55,431 bases of DNA, taken from positions 1 through 55,431 of the forward strand of contig JAPLLW010000013.1 in assembly GCA_026387355.1 (NCBI GenBank), given 5' to 3'. The notes beneath the pieces are model-generated. The model saw only the letters and a program-made list of their open reading frames with translations, had not been told where the DNA came from and searched no databases. A program made the translations under genes and the position numbers. This stretch comes from Candidatus Omnitrophota bacterium. GTDB taxonomy: Bacteria; Omnitrophota; Gorgyraeia; Gygaellales; Profunditerraquicolaceae. This document shows, piece by piece, positions 25,627 through 34,824 of the stretch. Position 1 is the stretch's first letter; each line of letters opens with the position of its first letter.

Positions 25627-25661
25627 AACATAGATTAAATTTAAAGTAATTGATTAGATCA

Positions 25662-25695
25662 AAAAATCCCGCTCGAAGCCTTAAGCGGGATTTTT
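25662..25695. terminator. Bidirectional-looking terminator after rpsI
   Basis: A 12 bp stem (AAAAATCCCGCT with AGCGGGATTTTT) has a 10 nt loop. The T-run ends the rplM-rpsI transcript. The A-run would serve the other strand. Confidence 0.9.
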
Positions 25696-25703
25696 GTTTT
25701 ATA

Positions 25704-25719
25704 GCGGGTAAGAACCCGT
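25704..25719. repeat. Minimal GGGT/ACCC palindrome
   Basis: GCGGGT-AAGA-ACCCGT forms a six-pair hairpin (one G-U) with a 4 nt loop. The GGGT and ACCC ends equal those of palindrome copies d and e but without the long insert. It may be an empty or shrunken site, or chance. Confidence 0.3.
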
Positions 25720-25752
25720 CGATCAACAAATATAAATCCGACGAGAAAAAAC

Positions 25753-25781
25753 TTGACTATATACTCTTTTTATTCTAATAT
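25753..25781 (+). promoter_or_regulatory. Promoter of the arg operon
   Basis: TTGACT (25753-25758), 17 nt, TAATAT (25776-25781), followed by GAGGAG before argC. AT-rich sequence around the -10 could hold an arginine-repressor site, but I cannot assign one. Confidence 0.6.
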
Positions 25782-25808
25782 TAAACCTATTATAGAGGAG
25801 AAATATTA

Positions 25809-26825
25809 ATGATAAAAGTCGGCATAATCGGGGTAAGCGGTTATACGGGTAAAGAGTTGATAAGGTTTTTACTTAAGCACCCTCAGGTAAAAATCTGCGG
25901 GCTTTATTCAAGCAGCTCATCCGGGAAGTCTGTCTCAGAATTATTTCCTGAATTTGCGTCGAGACTTGAGCTTATTTGTGCGAAACCCGATATTAAAGAT
26001 ATCTCAAGTAAATGCGAAGTAGTTTTTCTTGCGCTACCCCATACTACATCTATGCAGTTTGTGCCGAAGCTGCTAAAGGCAGGTGTCAGGGTAGTTGATT
26101 TGAGCGCTGATTACAGGATTAAGGATACAAAGATTTACGAAAAATTCTATCAGCATAAGCATAAGGATAAAATTAATTTAGGAAATTCAGTATATGGGTT
26201 GCCGGAGTTATTAAAAGAAAAGATCAAAAACGCAAAACTTATTGCAAATCCAGGTTGTTATCCGACTGCAGCAATCCTGGCTTTAGCTCCGTTAGTTGCA
26301 TCTAATTTAGTCGATTTAACTTCAATTATTATTGACGCTAAATCCGGAGTAAGCGGAGCTGGTAAGAAGTTAGCTGAGGGATTTCTTTTCGCAGAGGCTA
26401 ATGAAGATTTCAGGGCTTACAAAGTAGGTGAGCATCAGCATATGCCGGAGATTAATCAGGTGTTGACAAAGTTGTCCGGTAAGAAAACAAATGTTATTTT
26501 TGTGCCGCATCTTCTTCCGTTAAATAGAGGGATTTTAGAGACGATATATGTTAAAAAATCTAAGGGTTTCAAGAAAACCAGGATTATAGATTTATATAAG
26601 AAATTCTATAAAAAAGAACCTTTTGTAAGAATTAAAACAGAGGGTGAATTTCCCAGGCTAAAAGATGTAGTGGGGACAAACTTCTGCGACATTGGAATTA
26701 AAGAGTTAAAAGAGAGTGTGATTGTTATTTCGGCGATCGATAATCTAGTTAAGGGTGCTTCTGGGCAGGCAGTGCAGAATATGAATATAATGTATGGCCT
26801 CCCGGAGATTTTAGGATTGCTATGA
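25809..26825 (+). CDS. argC: N-acetyl-gamma-glutamyl-phosphate reductase
   Basis: 338 aa. It performs the third step of arginine synthesis, NADPH reduction of acetylglutamyl phosphate. GIIGVSGYTGKELIRFL binds NADP, Cys150 in ANPGCYPTA is catalytic, and GEHQHMPEI carries the catalytic His. First gene of argCJBDF. Its stop overlaps the argJ start. Confidence 0.97.
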   Translation: MIKVGIIGVSGYTGKELIRFLLKHPQVKICGLYSSSSSGKSVSELFPEFASRLELICAKPDIKDISSKCEVVFLALPHTTSMQFVPKLLKAGVRVVDLSADYRIKDTKIYEKFYQHKHKDKINLGNSVYGLPELLKEKIKNAKLIANPGCYPTAAILALAPLVASNLVDLTSIIIDAKSGVSGAGKKLAEGFLFAEANEDFRAYKVGEHQHMPEINQVLTKLSGKKTNVIFVPHLLPLNRGILETIYVKKSKGFKKTRIIDLYKKFYKKEPFVRIKTEGEFPRLKDVVGTNFCDIGIKELKESVIVISAIDNLVKGASGQAVQNMNIMYGLPEILGLL

Positions 26826-27958
26826 GAAAATATAAAAAGGCTATTTTACCGACAGGTTTTAAGGCAAGCGGAATTTCCTGCGGCATTAAGAAATCCGGAA
26901 AATTAGATCTTGCTTTGTTTTTCTCTGCTACACCTGCGAAATGCTCAAGCATGTTTACTGCAAACAAGATGCCGGCTGCTCCCGTGATCCTGGATAAATA
27001 TTATCTGAAGAATAATTCTAGATTCAATGCAATTATCGCAAATAGCGGCAATGCTAACTGTTTTACCGGTAAGCCTGGTTTAAAAGACGCTAAGCTTACT
27101 TCACAGGCCTTAGCAAAAGCATTAGATTTAAACAGTGAATCTGTTTTGGTTGCCTCAACCGGGATTATCGGAAAAAGATTACCATTTTCAAAGATTAAAT
27201 GCGGGATCCCTAAGCTGGTTAGCGGATTGTCTGCGCATGGAATAAATCAGGCAAAAAAGGCGATCATGACTACAGATACTTTTGCCAAAGAATTTTCTGT
27301 TAAATTTAAGATAGGCGCTAAGGATATCTCTATCTGCGGGATAGCCAAGGGTGCTGGGATGATTTCTCCGAATATGGCAACTCTGCTTGTTTTTATTTTT
27401 ACGGATGCGTCTATTACGCAGGCATCACTGAATAAGGCGTTAAAGATTGCCGTGGAGAATTCTTTTAACTGCATAACCGTTGATGGTTGTATGAGTACCA
27501 ATGACTCCGTTATGCTACTAGCAAATGGTTCATCAGGGAATATTTTAATTAACTCGGGTAGGAATTTTGATTTATTCAGTAAGACCCTAAATTTAGTCAC
27601 TCTTGAATTAGCTAAAATGATTGTTCGCGATGCCGAAGGAGCAAGTAAGTTTATCCAGATTAAGGTTAGTAGTGCGAAGAATTTCATTGAGGCAAAGAAT
27701 GTTGCACTAGCGATAGCTAACTCCAACCTTTTTAAGACCGCTATGTACGGTGAGAATCCGAATTTCGGTAGGATTTTTGCTGCTGTAGGTTCAAGTGGTG
27801 CGCAAGTTCTGGAAAAAGATATAAAGATCAAAGTCAGCTCTTTAAAGAAAAAGGATATTTTTGTAGAGGTAGTTTTAAATCAGGGTAATGCAGAGGCCTT
27901 GATCTATACCTCAGACTTAACCCCTGAATATGTAAAGATCAATGCTGAATATAATTAA
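26822..27958 (+). CDS. argJ: Ornithine acetyltransferase ArgJ
   Basis: 378 aa. It moves the acetyl group from acetylornithine to glutamate, and in bifunctional forms also makes acetylglutamate from acetyl-CoA. The self-cleavage site lies in KGAGMISPNMATLL with Thr187 as the new N-terminal nucleophile. ANSGNANCFTG and DAEGASKFIQ are conserved. Its presence explains why no argA or argE accompanies the cluster. Confidence 0.96.
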   Translation: MRKYKKAILPTGFKASGISCGIKKSGKLDLALFFSATPAKCSSMFTANKMPAAPVILDKYYLKNNSRFNAIIANSGNANCFTGKPGLKDAKLTSQALAKALDLNSESVLVASTGIIGKRLPFSKIKCGIPKLVSGLSAHGINQAKKAIMTTDTFAKEFSVKFKIGAKDISICGIAKGAGMISPNMATLLVFIFTDASITQASLNKALKIAVENSFNCITVDGCMSTNDSVMLLANGSSGNILINSGRNFDLFSKTLNLVTLELAKMIVRDAEGASKFIQIKVSSAKNFIEAKNVALAIANSNLFKTAMYGENPNFGRIFAAVGSSGAQVLEKDIKIKVSSLKKKDIFVEVVLNQGNAEALIYTSDLTPEYVKINAEYN

Positions 27959-27969
27959 GAGAGGAATTA

Positions 27970-28827
27970 ATGGAAGAGGCAATTAGAAAAGCAGATGTTT
28001 TAATTGAAGCGCTCCCTTATATAAAGAAATTCCACAAGAAGATGGTGGTCATAAAATACGGCGGAAGTATTTTAGGTGATGAGAAGATCCGCAAAGGGGT
28101 ATTAGAGGATATTGTTTTCTTGAGTTTTATGGGCTTGAGGCCGGTTCTTGTGCACGGAGGTGGTCCGAATATATCTGATCGCATGCGTCAATCCGGCAAG
28201 AAGACGGAATTTGTGGATGGTATGCGTGTTACCGATGAGGAGACGCTGGAATTAGTTGAAGAAGGCCTGCAATCTTTAAATGATATTATTGTGCAGGAGA
28301 TCTCAGAATTAGGGGCAAAGGCCATTGGTCTTAACGGTAAGGATAATCATCTGGTTCAGGTAGAAAAGAAGAAATCCAAGATCGACTTAGGGTTAGTTGG
28401 TCATGTTGTAGGTATTAATACGGAGATAATCATTGATGAGTTAAAAAAAGAGAAAGTAGTAGTTATCCTCCCAATGGGATGCGGGAAGGATAAGAAAACT
28501 TATAATGTTAATGCTGATGAAGCAGCAGCCAGTATCGCGGGCTTGCTTCTAGCGGAGAAGTTTGTTTTATTAACTAACGTAAAAGGTATATTGCGTAACC
28601 CTGAAGATCCCCATTCATTTATTTCAACTTTAACTACGGGTGAAGCTAAAGGCTTGGTTGAATCTGGCGTTATTCAACAGGGGATGATTCCTAAGGTTAA
28701 TGCTTGTATAGATGCTCTTGGAAAAGGGGTTAAGAAGACACATATTATAGATGCGCGCACTCCTCACGGATTGCTTATTGAAATTTTTACCGACCATGGA
28801 ATCGGAACGGAGATTATTGGTGACTAA
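27970..28827 (+). CDS. argB: Acetylglutamate kinase
   Basis: 285 aa amino-acid kinase. VVIKYGGSILGD binds phosphate, VLVHGGGPNISDRM binds acetylglutamate, and YNVNADEAAASIAGLL lies at the nucleotide site. The N-terminal helix before the fold (EAIRKADVLIEALPYI) is typical of arginine-inhibited hexameric forms. Feedback inhibition is therefore likely but inferred. The end overlaps argD by eight bases. Confidence 0.96.
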   Translation: MEEAIRKADVLIEALPYIKKFHKKMVVIKYGGSILGDEKIRKGVLEDIVFLSFMGLRPVLVHGGGPNISDRMRQSGKKTEFVDGMRVTDEETLELVEEGLQSLNDIIVQEISELGAKAIGLNGKDNHLVQVEKKKSKIDLGLVGHVVGINTEIIIDELKKEKVVVILPMGCGKDKKTYNVNADEAAASIAGLLLAEKFVLLTNVKGILRNPEDPHSFISTLTTGEAKGLVESGVIQQGMIPKVNACIDALGKGVKKTHIIDARTPHGLLIEIFTDHGIGTEIIGD

Positions 28828-29995
28828 AGAAGAAGTTTTTGATAGTTATAAAGAAAATATCCTGCCTACTTATACCAAGCTACCGCTGGTTTTTGTTAAG
28901 GGTAAAGGCTCCCGGCTCTGGGATATTCATAGTAAAGTCTACCTTGATCTTTTTCCCGGATGGGGGGTAGGAAATCTTGGACATTGCCACCCTAAGGTTA
29001 TGCAGGCAGTGCGGGATCAGGTCTCAAAGTTAATCTTTATTCCTAATAATTATTATCATATCCCTCAGGCAAAATTGGCTAAAGAGTTAGTTCGCACTAC
29101 TTATCCTTCAAAGGTATTCTTTTGCAATTCCGGAGCAGAAGCAAACGAAGCGGCGATTAAATTTGCCAGGAAATTCGGCCAGGGTAGATATGAGATTATT
29201 TCATTTGAGAATTCTTTCCATGGCAGGACACTGGCAACGCTTGCAGCTACGGGACAGACTAAATACCAACAGGGGTTTGCTCCTCTCCCGGAAGGTTTTA
29301 AGACTGTAAAATTTAATGATACTGAAGCGGTGAGTAAGGCAATTACCGATAAAACTATTGCTATAATGCTCGAGCTAGTTCAGGGTGAGGGAGGGATTAA
29401 TATAGCGAGCAAAGAATTTGTCTTAGGCCTAAAAAAGATCTGTGAAGAGAAAAAATTATTACTTATTGTTGATGAAGTGCAGACAGGATTGGGCAGGACC
29501 GGAAAATTATTCTGCTATCAGCATTACGGGATAACTCCTGATATTATGACTCTGGCTAAGTCACTAGGAGGGGGTCTTCCCATAGGTGCAATGATTGTAA
29601 AAAAAGAGATCTCTGATACTTTGGGCCCGGGTATGCACGCATCAACTTTTGGCGGAGGCCCGGTTATTTCAAGGGCGGCACTGGCGGTCTTAAAGGTGAT
29701 ACACAAGGAGAAGATGCTTAATAACGCTCAAAAAATGGGCGAGTATCTTATCGGCAGGCTAAAAGAACTTAAAGTTAAATATCCGGTTATAAAAGAAGTT
29801 AGGGGGCTAGGTTTAATGATCGGAGTAGAACTGAGTCTTCCGGGTAAAAAAATAATTGAGCAGTGCATAGAGAATGGACTGCTGATTAACTGTACCCATG
29901 ATACGGTATTAAGGATTATGCCAGCTTTAAATATTACTAAGAAAGAGATTGATAAGGCGATTCCCATTTTGGATCAAACTTTGAGAGGTTTATAA
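28820..29995 (+). CDS. argD: Acetylornithine aminotransferase
   Basis: 391 aa class-III PLP aminotransferase. FFCNSGAEANEAAIKFAR and DEVQTGLGRTGKLF are followed by PLP-binding Lys247 in LAKSLGGGLPIGA and STFGGGP. I chose the GTG at 28820, which follows CGGAGAT and gives the usual N-terminus. An ATG 69 bases upstream lies inside argB and would add unrelated residues. In DapL-type organisms ArgD need not serve in lysine synthesis. Confidence 0.94.
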   Translation: MTKEEVFDSYKENILPTYTKLPLVFVKGKGSRLWDIHSKVYLDLFPGWGVGNLGHCHPKVMQAVRDQVSKLIFIPNNYYHIPQAKLAKELVRTTYPSKVFFCNSGAEANEAAIKFARKFGQGRYEIISFENSFHGRTLATLAATGQTKYQQGFAPLPEGFKTVKFNDTEAVSKAITDKTIAIMLELVQGEGGINIASKEFVLGLKKICEEKKLLLIVDEVQTGLGRTGKLFCYQHYGITPDIMTLAKSLGGGLPIGAMIVKKEISDTLGPGMHASTFGGGPVISRAALAVLKVIHKEKMLNNAQKMGEYLIGRLKELKVKYPVIKEVRGLGLMIGVELSLPGKKIIEQCIENGLLINCTHDTVLRIMPALNITKKEIDKAIPILDQTLRGL

Positions 29996-29996
29996 A

Positions 29997-30914
29997 ATGG
30001 CAAAAGATCTGATTTCAATTAAAGATTTAACACCCTCTGAGATTAAAGAGATATTTTCGCTTACTGATCAACTGAAGAGAAACAAGGGTAAGTTTAGCAA
30101 GGAACTAGCCGGTAAGACGCTTGCTTTAATTTTTCAGAAACCTTCGAACAGGACGCGGGTCTCTTTTGAGGTTGGGATGTTTCAGTTGGGCGGGAATTCA
30201 TTGTATTTAGCTCCAAATGAGATAAATCTAGGGGTAAGAGAATCTATTGCCGATGTGGCTAAGACTTTATCCAGATATATTGATGGCATAGTATTGAGGA
30301 CATTTGAACATAAGAATTGTATTGAGATGGCCAGGGCCGCAAGCGTTCCGGTGATCAACGGCTTAACTGATTTTTCGCATCCTTGCCAAGCTTTAGCTGA
30401 CTTATATACAATAAAAGAAAAGTTGGGTAATTTTAAAGATTTGACTCTGGCTTATGTGGGTGATGGAAACAATGTATGTAATTCACTCCTTTTTGCCTGC
30501 GCAAAACTGGGTGTAAATGTTAACTTAGGTTGTCCTAAGGGGTATGAACCGGATAGCGAAGTCTTAAAAGATTCCAGGTCTATGGCAAAAATGAATGATG
30601 CAAATATAAATTTATATAATAACGCTTTTGACGCAGCTAAAGGCGCAGATGTAATTTACACGGATGTTTGGGTGAGTATGGGTCAGGAGAAAGAGGCTGA
30701 TGTTAGAAAGCAGGCCTTTCAAGGTTTTCAGATTAATAGCGAGTTAGTAAAACTGGCAAATAAAGGTGCAATAATTATGCATTGTCTTCCTGCGCATAGG
30801 AATGAAGAGATAACTAATGAAGTTATGGATGGAAAGAATTCAGCAATATTCGATCAGGCAGAAAACAGGATGCACGTTCAGAAGGCGATTTTGATAGAAT
30901 TGTTAGGTAGTTAG
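29997..30914 (+). CDS. argF: Ornithine carbamoyltransferase
   Basis: 305 aa. It makes citrulline from ornithine and carbamoyl phosphate. FQKPSNRTRVSFEVG is the carbamoyl-phosphate site (SxRTR), HPCQALADLYT the second motif, and HCLPAHRNEEI the ornithine-site Cys motif. It starts one base after argD. Its TAG stop lies inside the left arm of a GGGTCCTG palindrome (copy d). Confidence 0.96.
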   Translation: MAKDLISIKDLTPSEIKEIFSLTDQLKRNKGKFSKELAGKTLALIFQKPSNRTRVSFEVGMFQLGGNSLYLAPNEINLGVRESIADVAKTLSRYIDGIVLRTFEHKNCIEMARAASVPVINGLTDFSHPCQALADLYTIKEKLGNFKDLTLAYVGDGNNVCNSLLFACAKLGVNVNLGCPKGYEPDSEVLKDSRSMAKMNDANINLYNNAFDAAKGADVIYTDVWVSMGQEKEADVRKQAFQGFQINSELVKLANKGAIIMHCLPAHRNEEITNEVMDGKNSAIFDQAENRMHVQKAILIELLGS

Positions 30915-30956
30915 CGGGTCCTGCCTCGCCACAGATTATGGCGAGTCACCCGCTAA
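30911..30956 (+). repeat. GGGTCCTG-family palindromic element, copy d
   Basis: Outer stem: TTAGCGGGT (30911-30919) with ACCCGCTAA (30948-30956), nine perfect pairs including the argF stop codon. Inner stem: CTCGCCA with TGGCGAG, seven perfect pairs. The conserved CCTG lies in the internal loop. No T-run follows, so argG can still be read from the argC promoter. This is the smallest complete copy. Confidence 0.8.
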
Positions 30957-30985
30957 TAAAACAATTCTATCCACGAGGAGAAGAA

Positions 30986-32167
30986 ATGAAAAAAGTGGTT
31001 TTAGCATATTCAGGCGGTTTAGATACTTCTTGTATAGTTAGGTGGCTAAAGGATCAAGATTATGAAGTTATATGTTTTATGGCGGATCTTGGTCAAGGTT
31101 TAGGCCATGGCGAAAACTTGGAGGCCATAGAAGCGCGGGCATTGGCAGCAGGAGCGTCAAAGGTCTATATTAAAGACCTGCAGGATGAATTCGTAGAGGA
31201 TTTTGTTTTGCCTGCCTTAAAAGCTAATGCTATATATGAAGGAAAATATTTATTGGCTACTGCTTTAGGAAGGCCTTTGATTGCCAAATATCTTGTTCAG
31301 ATAGCGCATAAAGAAAAGGCAAGTTCCATTGCCCATGGTTGCACCGGTAAAGGTAATGATCAAGTAAGGATTGAAGTGGGCGCGGGTATTCTTGATCCTC
31401 ACCTAGAGATTATTGCTCCGGTAAGAACCTGGGAGTTTAAATCAAGAGATGAAGAGATTGAATATGCCAAAATGCACAATATCCCAATAGATGTAACTAA
31501 GAAAAAACCTTATAGCATAGATAGGAATATTTGGGGGATTAGTATTGAAGCCGGGGTACTGGAGAATTTAGAGCAGGAGCCTCCGGAGGATGCGTATATG
31601 ATTACCAAGAGCCCTACTTCTCAGGCAAGTTATGCTAAATATGTTGAAATCTACTTTGAAAAAGGTGTTCCCAAAAAAATTGACGGAAAGGTTTATAAAT
31701 TGAAAAATCTCATTAGTCATTTAAATGAGATCGGCGGTCTTTATGGCGTAGGTAGATCTGATATGGTAGAAAATAGATTAGTCGGGATTAAATCCAGGGA
31801 AATTTATGAAGCGCCGGCTGCGACGATTCTACATATTGCGCATAAAGAATTAGAGGCCCTGGTTCTGGATAGGGAGCTTGCGCATTTTAAGGAGCTTATC
31901 GCCATTAAATATTCAGAACTAGTTTATAACGGTCTTTGGTTCTCTCCTCTGAAAGAAGCATTGGATGCCTTTGTGCAGGAAACTCAAAAGCATGTTAGCG
32001 GAACGATTAGACTAAAGCTATTTAAAGGTAATTGTGTTGTGGTAGGAAGAAAATCAGCGCACTCACTTTATAAAAAAGAATTGAGTACTTACGGCAAGGA
32101 AGATAAATTCGACCAGAGTTTAGCTGAAGGCTTCATTAAAATCTGGGGAATGCCCTATAAAAGATAG
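30986..32167 (+). CDS. argG: Argininosuccinate synthase
   Basis: 393 aa. It joins citrulline and aspartate using ATP. VLAYSGGLDTSCIVRWL is the PP-loop, followed by AHGCTGKGNDQVRIEVG and VKTREIYEAPAA-like sequence (GIKSREIYEAPAATI). The ATG at 30986 follows GAGGAG and matches the family start. The open frame reaches further upstream but only through the palindromic repeat. Confidence 0.97.
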   Translation: MKKVVLAYSGGLDTSCIVRWLKDQDYEVICFMADLGQGLGHGENLEAIEARALAAGASKVYIKDLQDEFVEDFVLPALKANAIYEGKYLLATALGRPLIAKYLVQIAHKEKASSIAHGCTGKGNDQVRIEVGAGILDPHLEIIAPVRTWEFKSRDEEIEYAKMHNIPIDVTKKKPYSIDRNIWGISIEAGVLENLEQEPPEDAYMITKSPTSQASYAKYVEIYFEKGVPKKIDGKVYKLKNLISHLNEIGGLYGVGRSDMVENRLVGIKSREIYEAPAATILHIAHKELEALVLDRELAHFKELIAIKYSELVYNGLWFSPLKEALDAFVQETQKHVSGTIRLKLFKGNCVVVGRKSAHSLYKKELSTYGKEDKFDQSLAEGFIKIWGMPYKR

Positions 32168-32185
32168 GTAGAGTATAGGAGAAAA

Positions 32186-33562
32186 ATGACAAAAAAACTA
32201 TGGGGGACAAGATTTTCGAAGAATACAAATAGCCTGGCTGATAAATTTACCTCAAGTATTTCTTTTGATAAGAGATTAGCCGAATACGATGTCTTGGGGA
32301 GTATCGCCCATGCAAAGATGCTCGGTAAACAAAAGATAATACCGAAGGCTGATGCAAATTCAATTGTTGCGGGCTTGAACGCTATTCTTAAAGATTTAAA
32401 AAACGGAAGATTTAATTTTGACGCAGGGTCTGAAGATATCCATTCTAATATTCAGGACGCTCTTTTTAAGAAAATCGGTAAAGCTGCTTTTAAATTACAT
32501 ACTGCCAGGTCTAGAAATGATCAGATAGCTTTGGATGTAAAAATGTATGTTAAAGAGGAGATTGATAACTTACTTGAGTTAACTGCGGATTTGCAGAAAT
32601 CAATATTAATCTTTGCTAAGAAGAACGCAAAGACAATTATTCCCGGCTATACGCATTTACAAGTAGCCCAATGTGTTTTATTGGCGCACCACCTTTTGGC
32701 TTATGTCGAAGCGCTAGAGAGGGATAAGACTAGATTGCTTGATGCAAAGAAGAGAGCTGATCTAATGCCTTTAGGTAGTTGTGCTATGTCGGGAACAGCC
32801 CTTGGTATAGACAGAGCTTATGTTGCAAAAGAGCTGGGTTTTAAAAGCGCTACACAAAACAGTATTGATTCTGTATGCGATAGAGATTTTATTATTGAAA
32901 CCTTAGCTGCGCTCTCGATTATTTCCGTGCATCTCTCTAGAATAGCCGAGGATTTAATTCTTTGGTCAACAAAAGAGTTCAGTTTTATCGATATAGATTT
33001 TTCTTTTTGCACAGGCTCAAGCATTATGCCCCATAAGAAGAACCCGGATATACTGGAGTTAATCAGAGGTTCGGTGGGTAGGATCCAGGGAGACCTCTCT
33101 AATGTGTTGATATTAATGAAGGGGCTACCCTCATCGTATAATAGAGATTTGCAATTAGATAAGCCACCGCTTTTTGACGCTGTTGATACGGTTAAGGGGA
33201 TGCTGGAGATTTTTATCGCACTTTTCGGTAATATCGTAATTGAGAAAGAAGCGATCGCCGCAAAGATTCTTGATGAGTCGCTTTTTTCAGTTGATATCGT
33301 AGAGTACTTAATTAAAAAAGGTATTTCCTATAGAGAGGCGCATGATATAGTAGGAAGGATGGTTAGGGATTGTCTAGACAAAGGTAAGAAGATCTCAAGT
33401 CTTAATGATAAGGAATTAAAGAAATATTCTGTAAAGCTTGGGCCGGATGTAAAGAGGATATTAAATGCTTGGGCATCGGTTAGCCTTAAAAAATCATTTG
33501 GCGGGACAAGTCCGAAATTAGTAGAAAAACAAATGTATGCTTGGATTAGGAGATTAAAATAA
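32186..33562 (+). CDS. argH: Argininosuccinate lyase
   Basis: 458 aa of the fumarase/aspartase superfamily. It releases arginine and fumarate. LWGTRFSKNTNSLADKF at the N-terminus and HTARSRNDQIALD are conserved. The signature SSIMPHKKNPDILELIRG carries the mobile catalytic Ser loop. AGGAGA precedes the ATG. lysA starts four bases after the stop, joining arginine and lysine genes. Confidence 0.97.
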   Translation: MTKKLWGTRFSKNTNSLADKFTSSISFDKRLAEYDVLGSIAHAKMLGKQKIIPKADANSIVAGLNAILKDLKNGRFNFDAGSEDIHSNIQDALFKKIGKAAFKLHTARSRNDQIALDVKMYVKEEIDNLLELTADLQKSILIFAKKNAKTIIPGYTHLQVAQCVLLAHHLLAYVEALERDKTRLLDAKKRADLMPLGSCAMSGTALGIDRAYVAKELGFKSATQNSIDSVCDRDFIIETLAALSIISVHLSRIAEDLILWSTKEFSFIDIDFSFCTGSSIMPHKKNPDILELIRGSVGRIQGDLSNVLILMKGLPSSYNRDLQLDKPPLFDAVDTVKGMLEIFIALFGNIVIEKEAIAAKILDESLFSVDIVEYLIKKGISYREAHDIVGRMVRDCLDKGKKISSLNDKELKKYSVKLGPDVKRILNAWASVSLKKSFGGTSPKLVEKQMYAWIRRLK

Positions 33563-33565
33563 AAA

Positions 33566-34807
33566 ATGCACGATTTTAAATTTAAAAAGAATGCCCTTTT
33601 TTGTGAAGATGTAAGAATAGAAAAGCTGGTCGAGCGTTTTGGTACGCCGCTTTATGTCTACAGCTACCACACTCTTATCGACCATTTTTTAAAGTTAAAA
33701 AAAGCATTTGAGCCGATTAAGCCGTTGATTTGTTATTCCGTAAAAGCGAATTCCAATTTAGCGATACTTAAATCTTTAGTTAATAAAGGTTCAGGGCTTG
33801 ATATTGTCTCTGGAGGAGAATTATTCCGCGCACTTAAGGCAGGTTGCCCGTCTGGCAGGATAGTTTATGCTTCAGTCGGTAAGACCGCAAAAGAGATCGA
33901 GGAGGCGATAAGATTAGGAATCCTTTTTTTCAACGTTGAATCTTTGCCCGAATTAAATAGCATTCAACATATTGCCAAGAGGCTAAAGAAACGCGTAAAT
34001 GTAGCTTTGCGTATTAATCCGGACGTAGAGCCGAAAACACATAAGTATATTACTACCGGTAAATTGACTAATAAATTCGGGATAGATCTTTTTAGTGCTA
34101 AGAAGATTATTTTATATGCCCGCGGCTTTTCGCATGTGAATGTCTCTGGGCTGCATATTCATATCGGGTCACAGATAACTACTTCCGAGGCATTTGTAGC
34201 AGCGATCAAGAAAATCACAGTTTTTATTGCGCAGCTAAAGAAAGAAAGCGTAAAACTAGATTATTTAAATATCGGAGGGGGCCTAGGGATTGTTTATGAC
34301 AAAGAGACTCCGCAGACTGCGCAAAGATTTGCGGATATAGTCTTGCCGTTATTAAAAAGTACCGGGCTTAAGATAATTATGGAGCCGGGCAGATTCATAG
34401 TCGGTAATGCCGGGATCCTGGTTACTAAAGTCCTTTATGTTAAGAATACACCTAAGAAGAAATTTATTATAGTTGATGCGGGTATGAATGATTTAATACG
34501 CCCGTCATTGTATGGCGCGTATCATAATATTCTGGCTTTAGATAAGCGGGTCGGGTTAGAAAAAGCCGATGTAGTCGGACCTATCTGTGAAAGCGGAGAT
34601 TTTTTTGCTAAAGATAGAATGTTACCTCAGGTAGGAGAGGGTGAATATTTAGCTATAATGAGCGCAGGCGCCTACGGGTTTAGCATGTCTAGTAATTATA
34701 ACTCTAGGCGTAGGGCAGAAGAGGTTTTAGTCTCAAAGGGTCGTGTCTCTGTAATACGCAGACGTGAGAGTTATCAGGATTTAGTCCGCAATGAAGTGAT
34801 ACCTTAA
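33566..34807 (+). CDS. lysA: Diaminopimelate decarboxylase
   Basis: 413 aa PLP enzyme, final step of lysine synthesis. PLP-binding Lys60 in CYSVKANSN, GLHIHIGSQI, NIGGGLGIVY, EPGRFIVGNAG and GPICESGDFFAKDR (catalytic Cys) are all present. It stands immediately after argH and is followed by a small secreted protein gene and dapF. Confidence 0.96.
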   Translation: MHDFKFKKNALFCEDVRIEKLVERFGTPLYVYSYHTLIDHFLKLKKAFEPIKPLICYSVKANSNLAILKSLVNKGSGLDIVSGGELFRALKAGCPSGRIVYASVGKTAKEIEEAIRLGILFFNVESLPELNSIQHIAKRLKKRVNVALRINPDVEPKTHKYITTGKLTNKFGIDLFSAKKIILYARGFSHVNVSGLHIHIGSQITTSEAFVAAIKKITVFIAQLKKESVKLDYLNIGGGLGIVYDKETPQTAQRFADIVLPLLKSTGLKIIMEPGRFIVGNAGILVTKVLYVKNTPKKKFIIVDAGMNDLIRPSLYGAYHNILALDKRVGLEKADVVGPICESGDFFAKDRMLPQVGEGEYLAIMSAGAYGFSMSSNYNSRRRAEEVLVSKGRVSVIRRRESYQDLVRNEVIP

Positions 34808-34824
34808 TACCGGAGGAAGAAAAG

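Noticed and set aside
27247-27831. Minus-strand open frame of 194 codons inside argJ
   Set aside because: It is entirely antisense to argJ, whose motifs are complete. Frame openness follows from argJ codon use.
30938-30985. Upstream in-frame ATG for argG
   Set aside because: It lies in the palindromic repeat. The ATG at 30986 follows GAGGAG and begins with the conserved KKVVLAYSGG.
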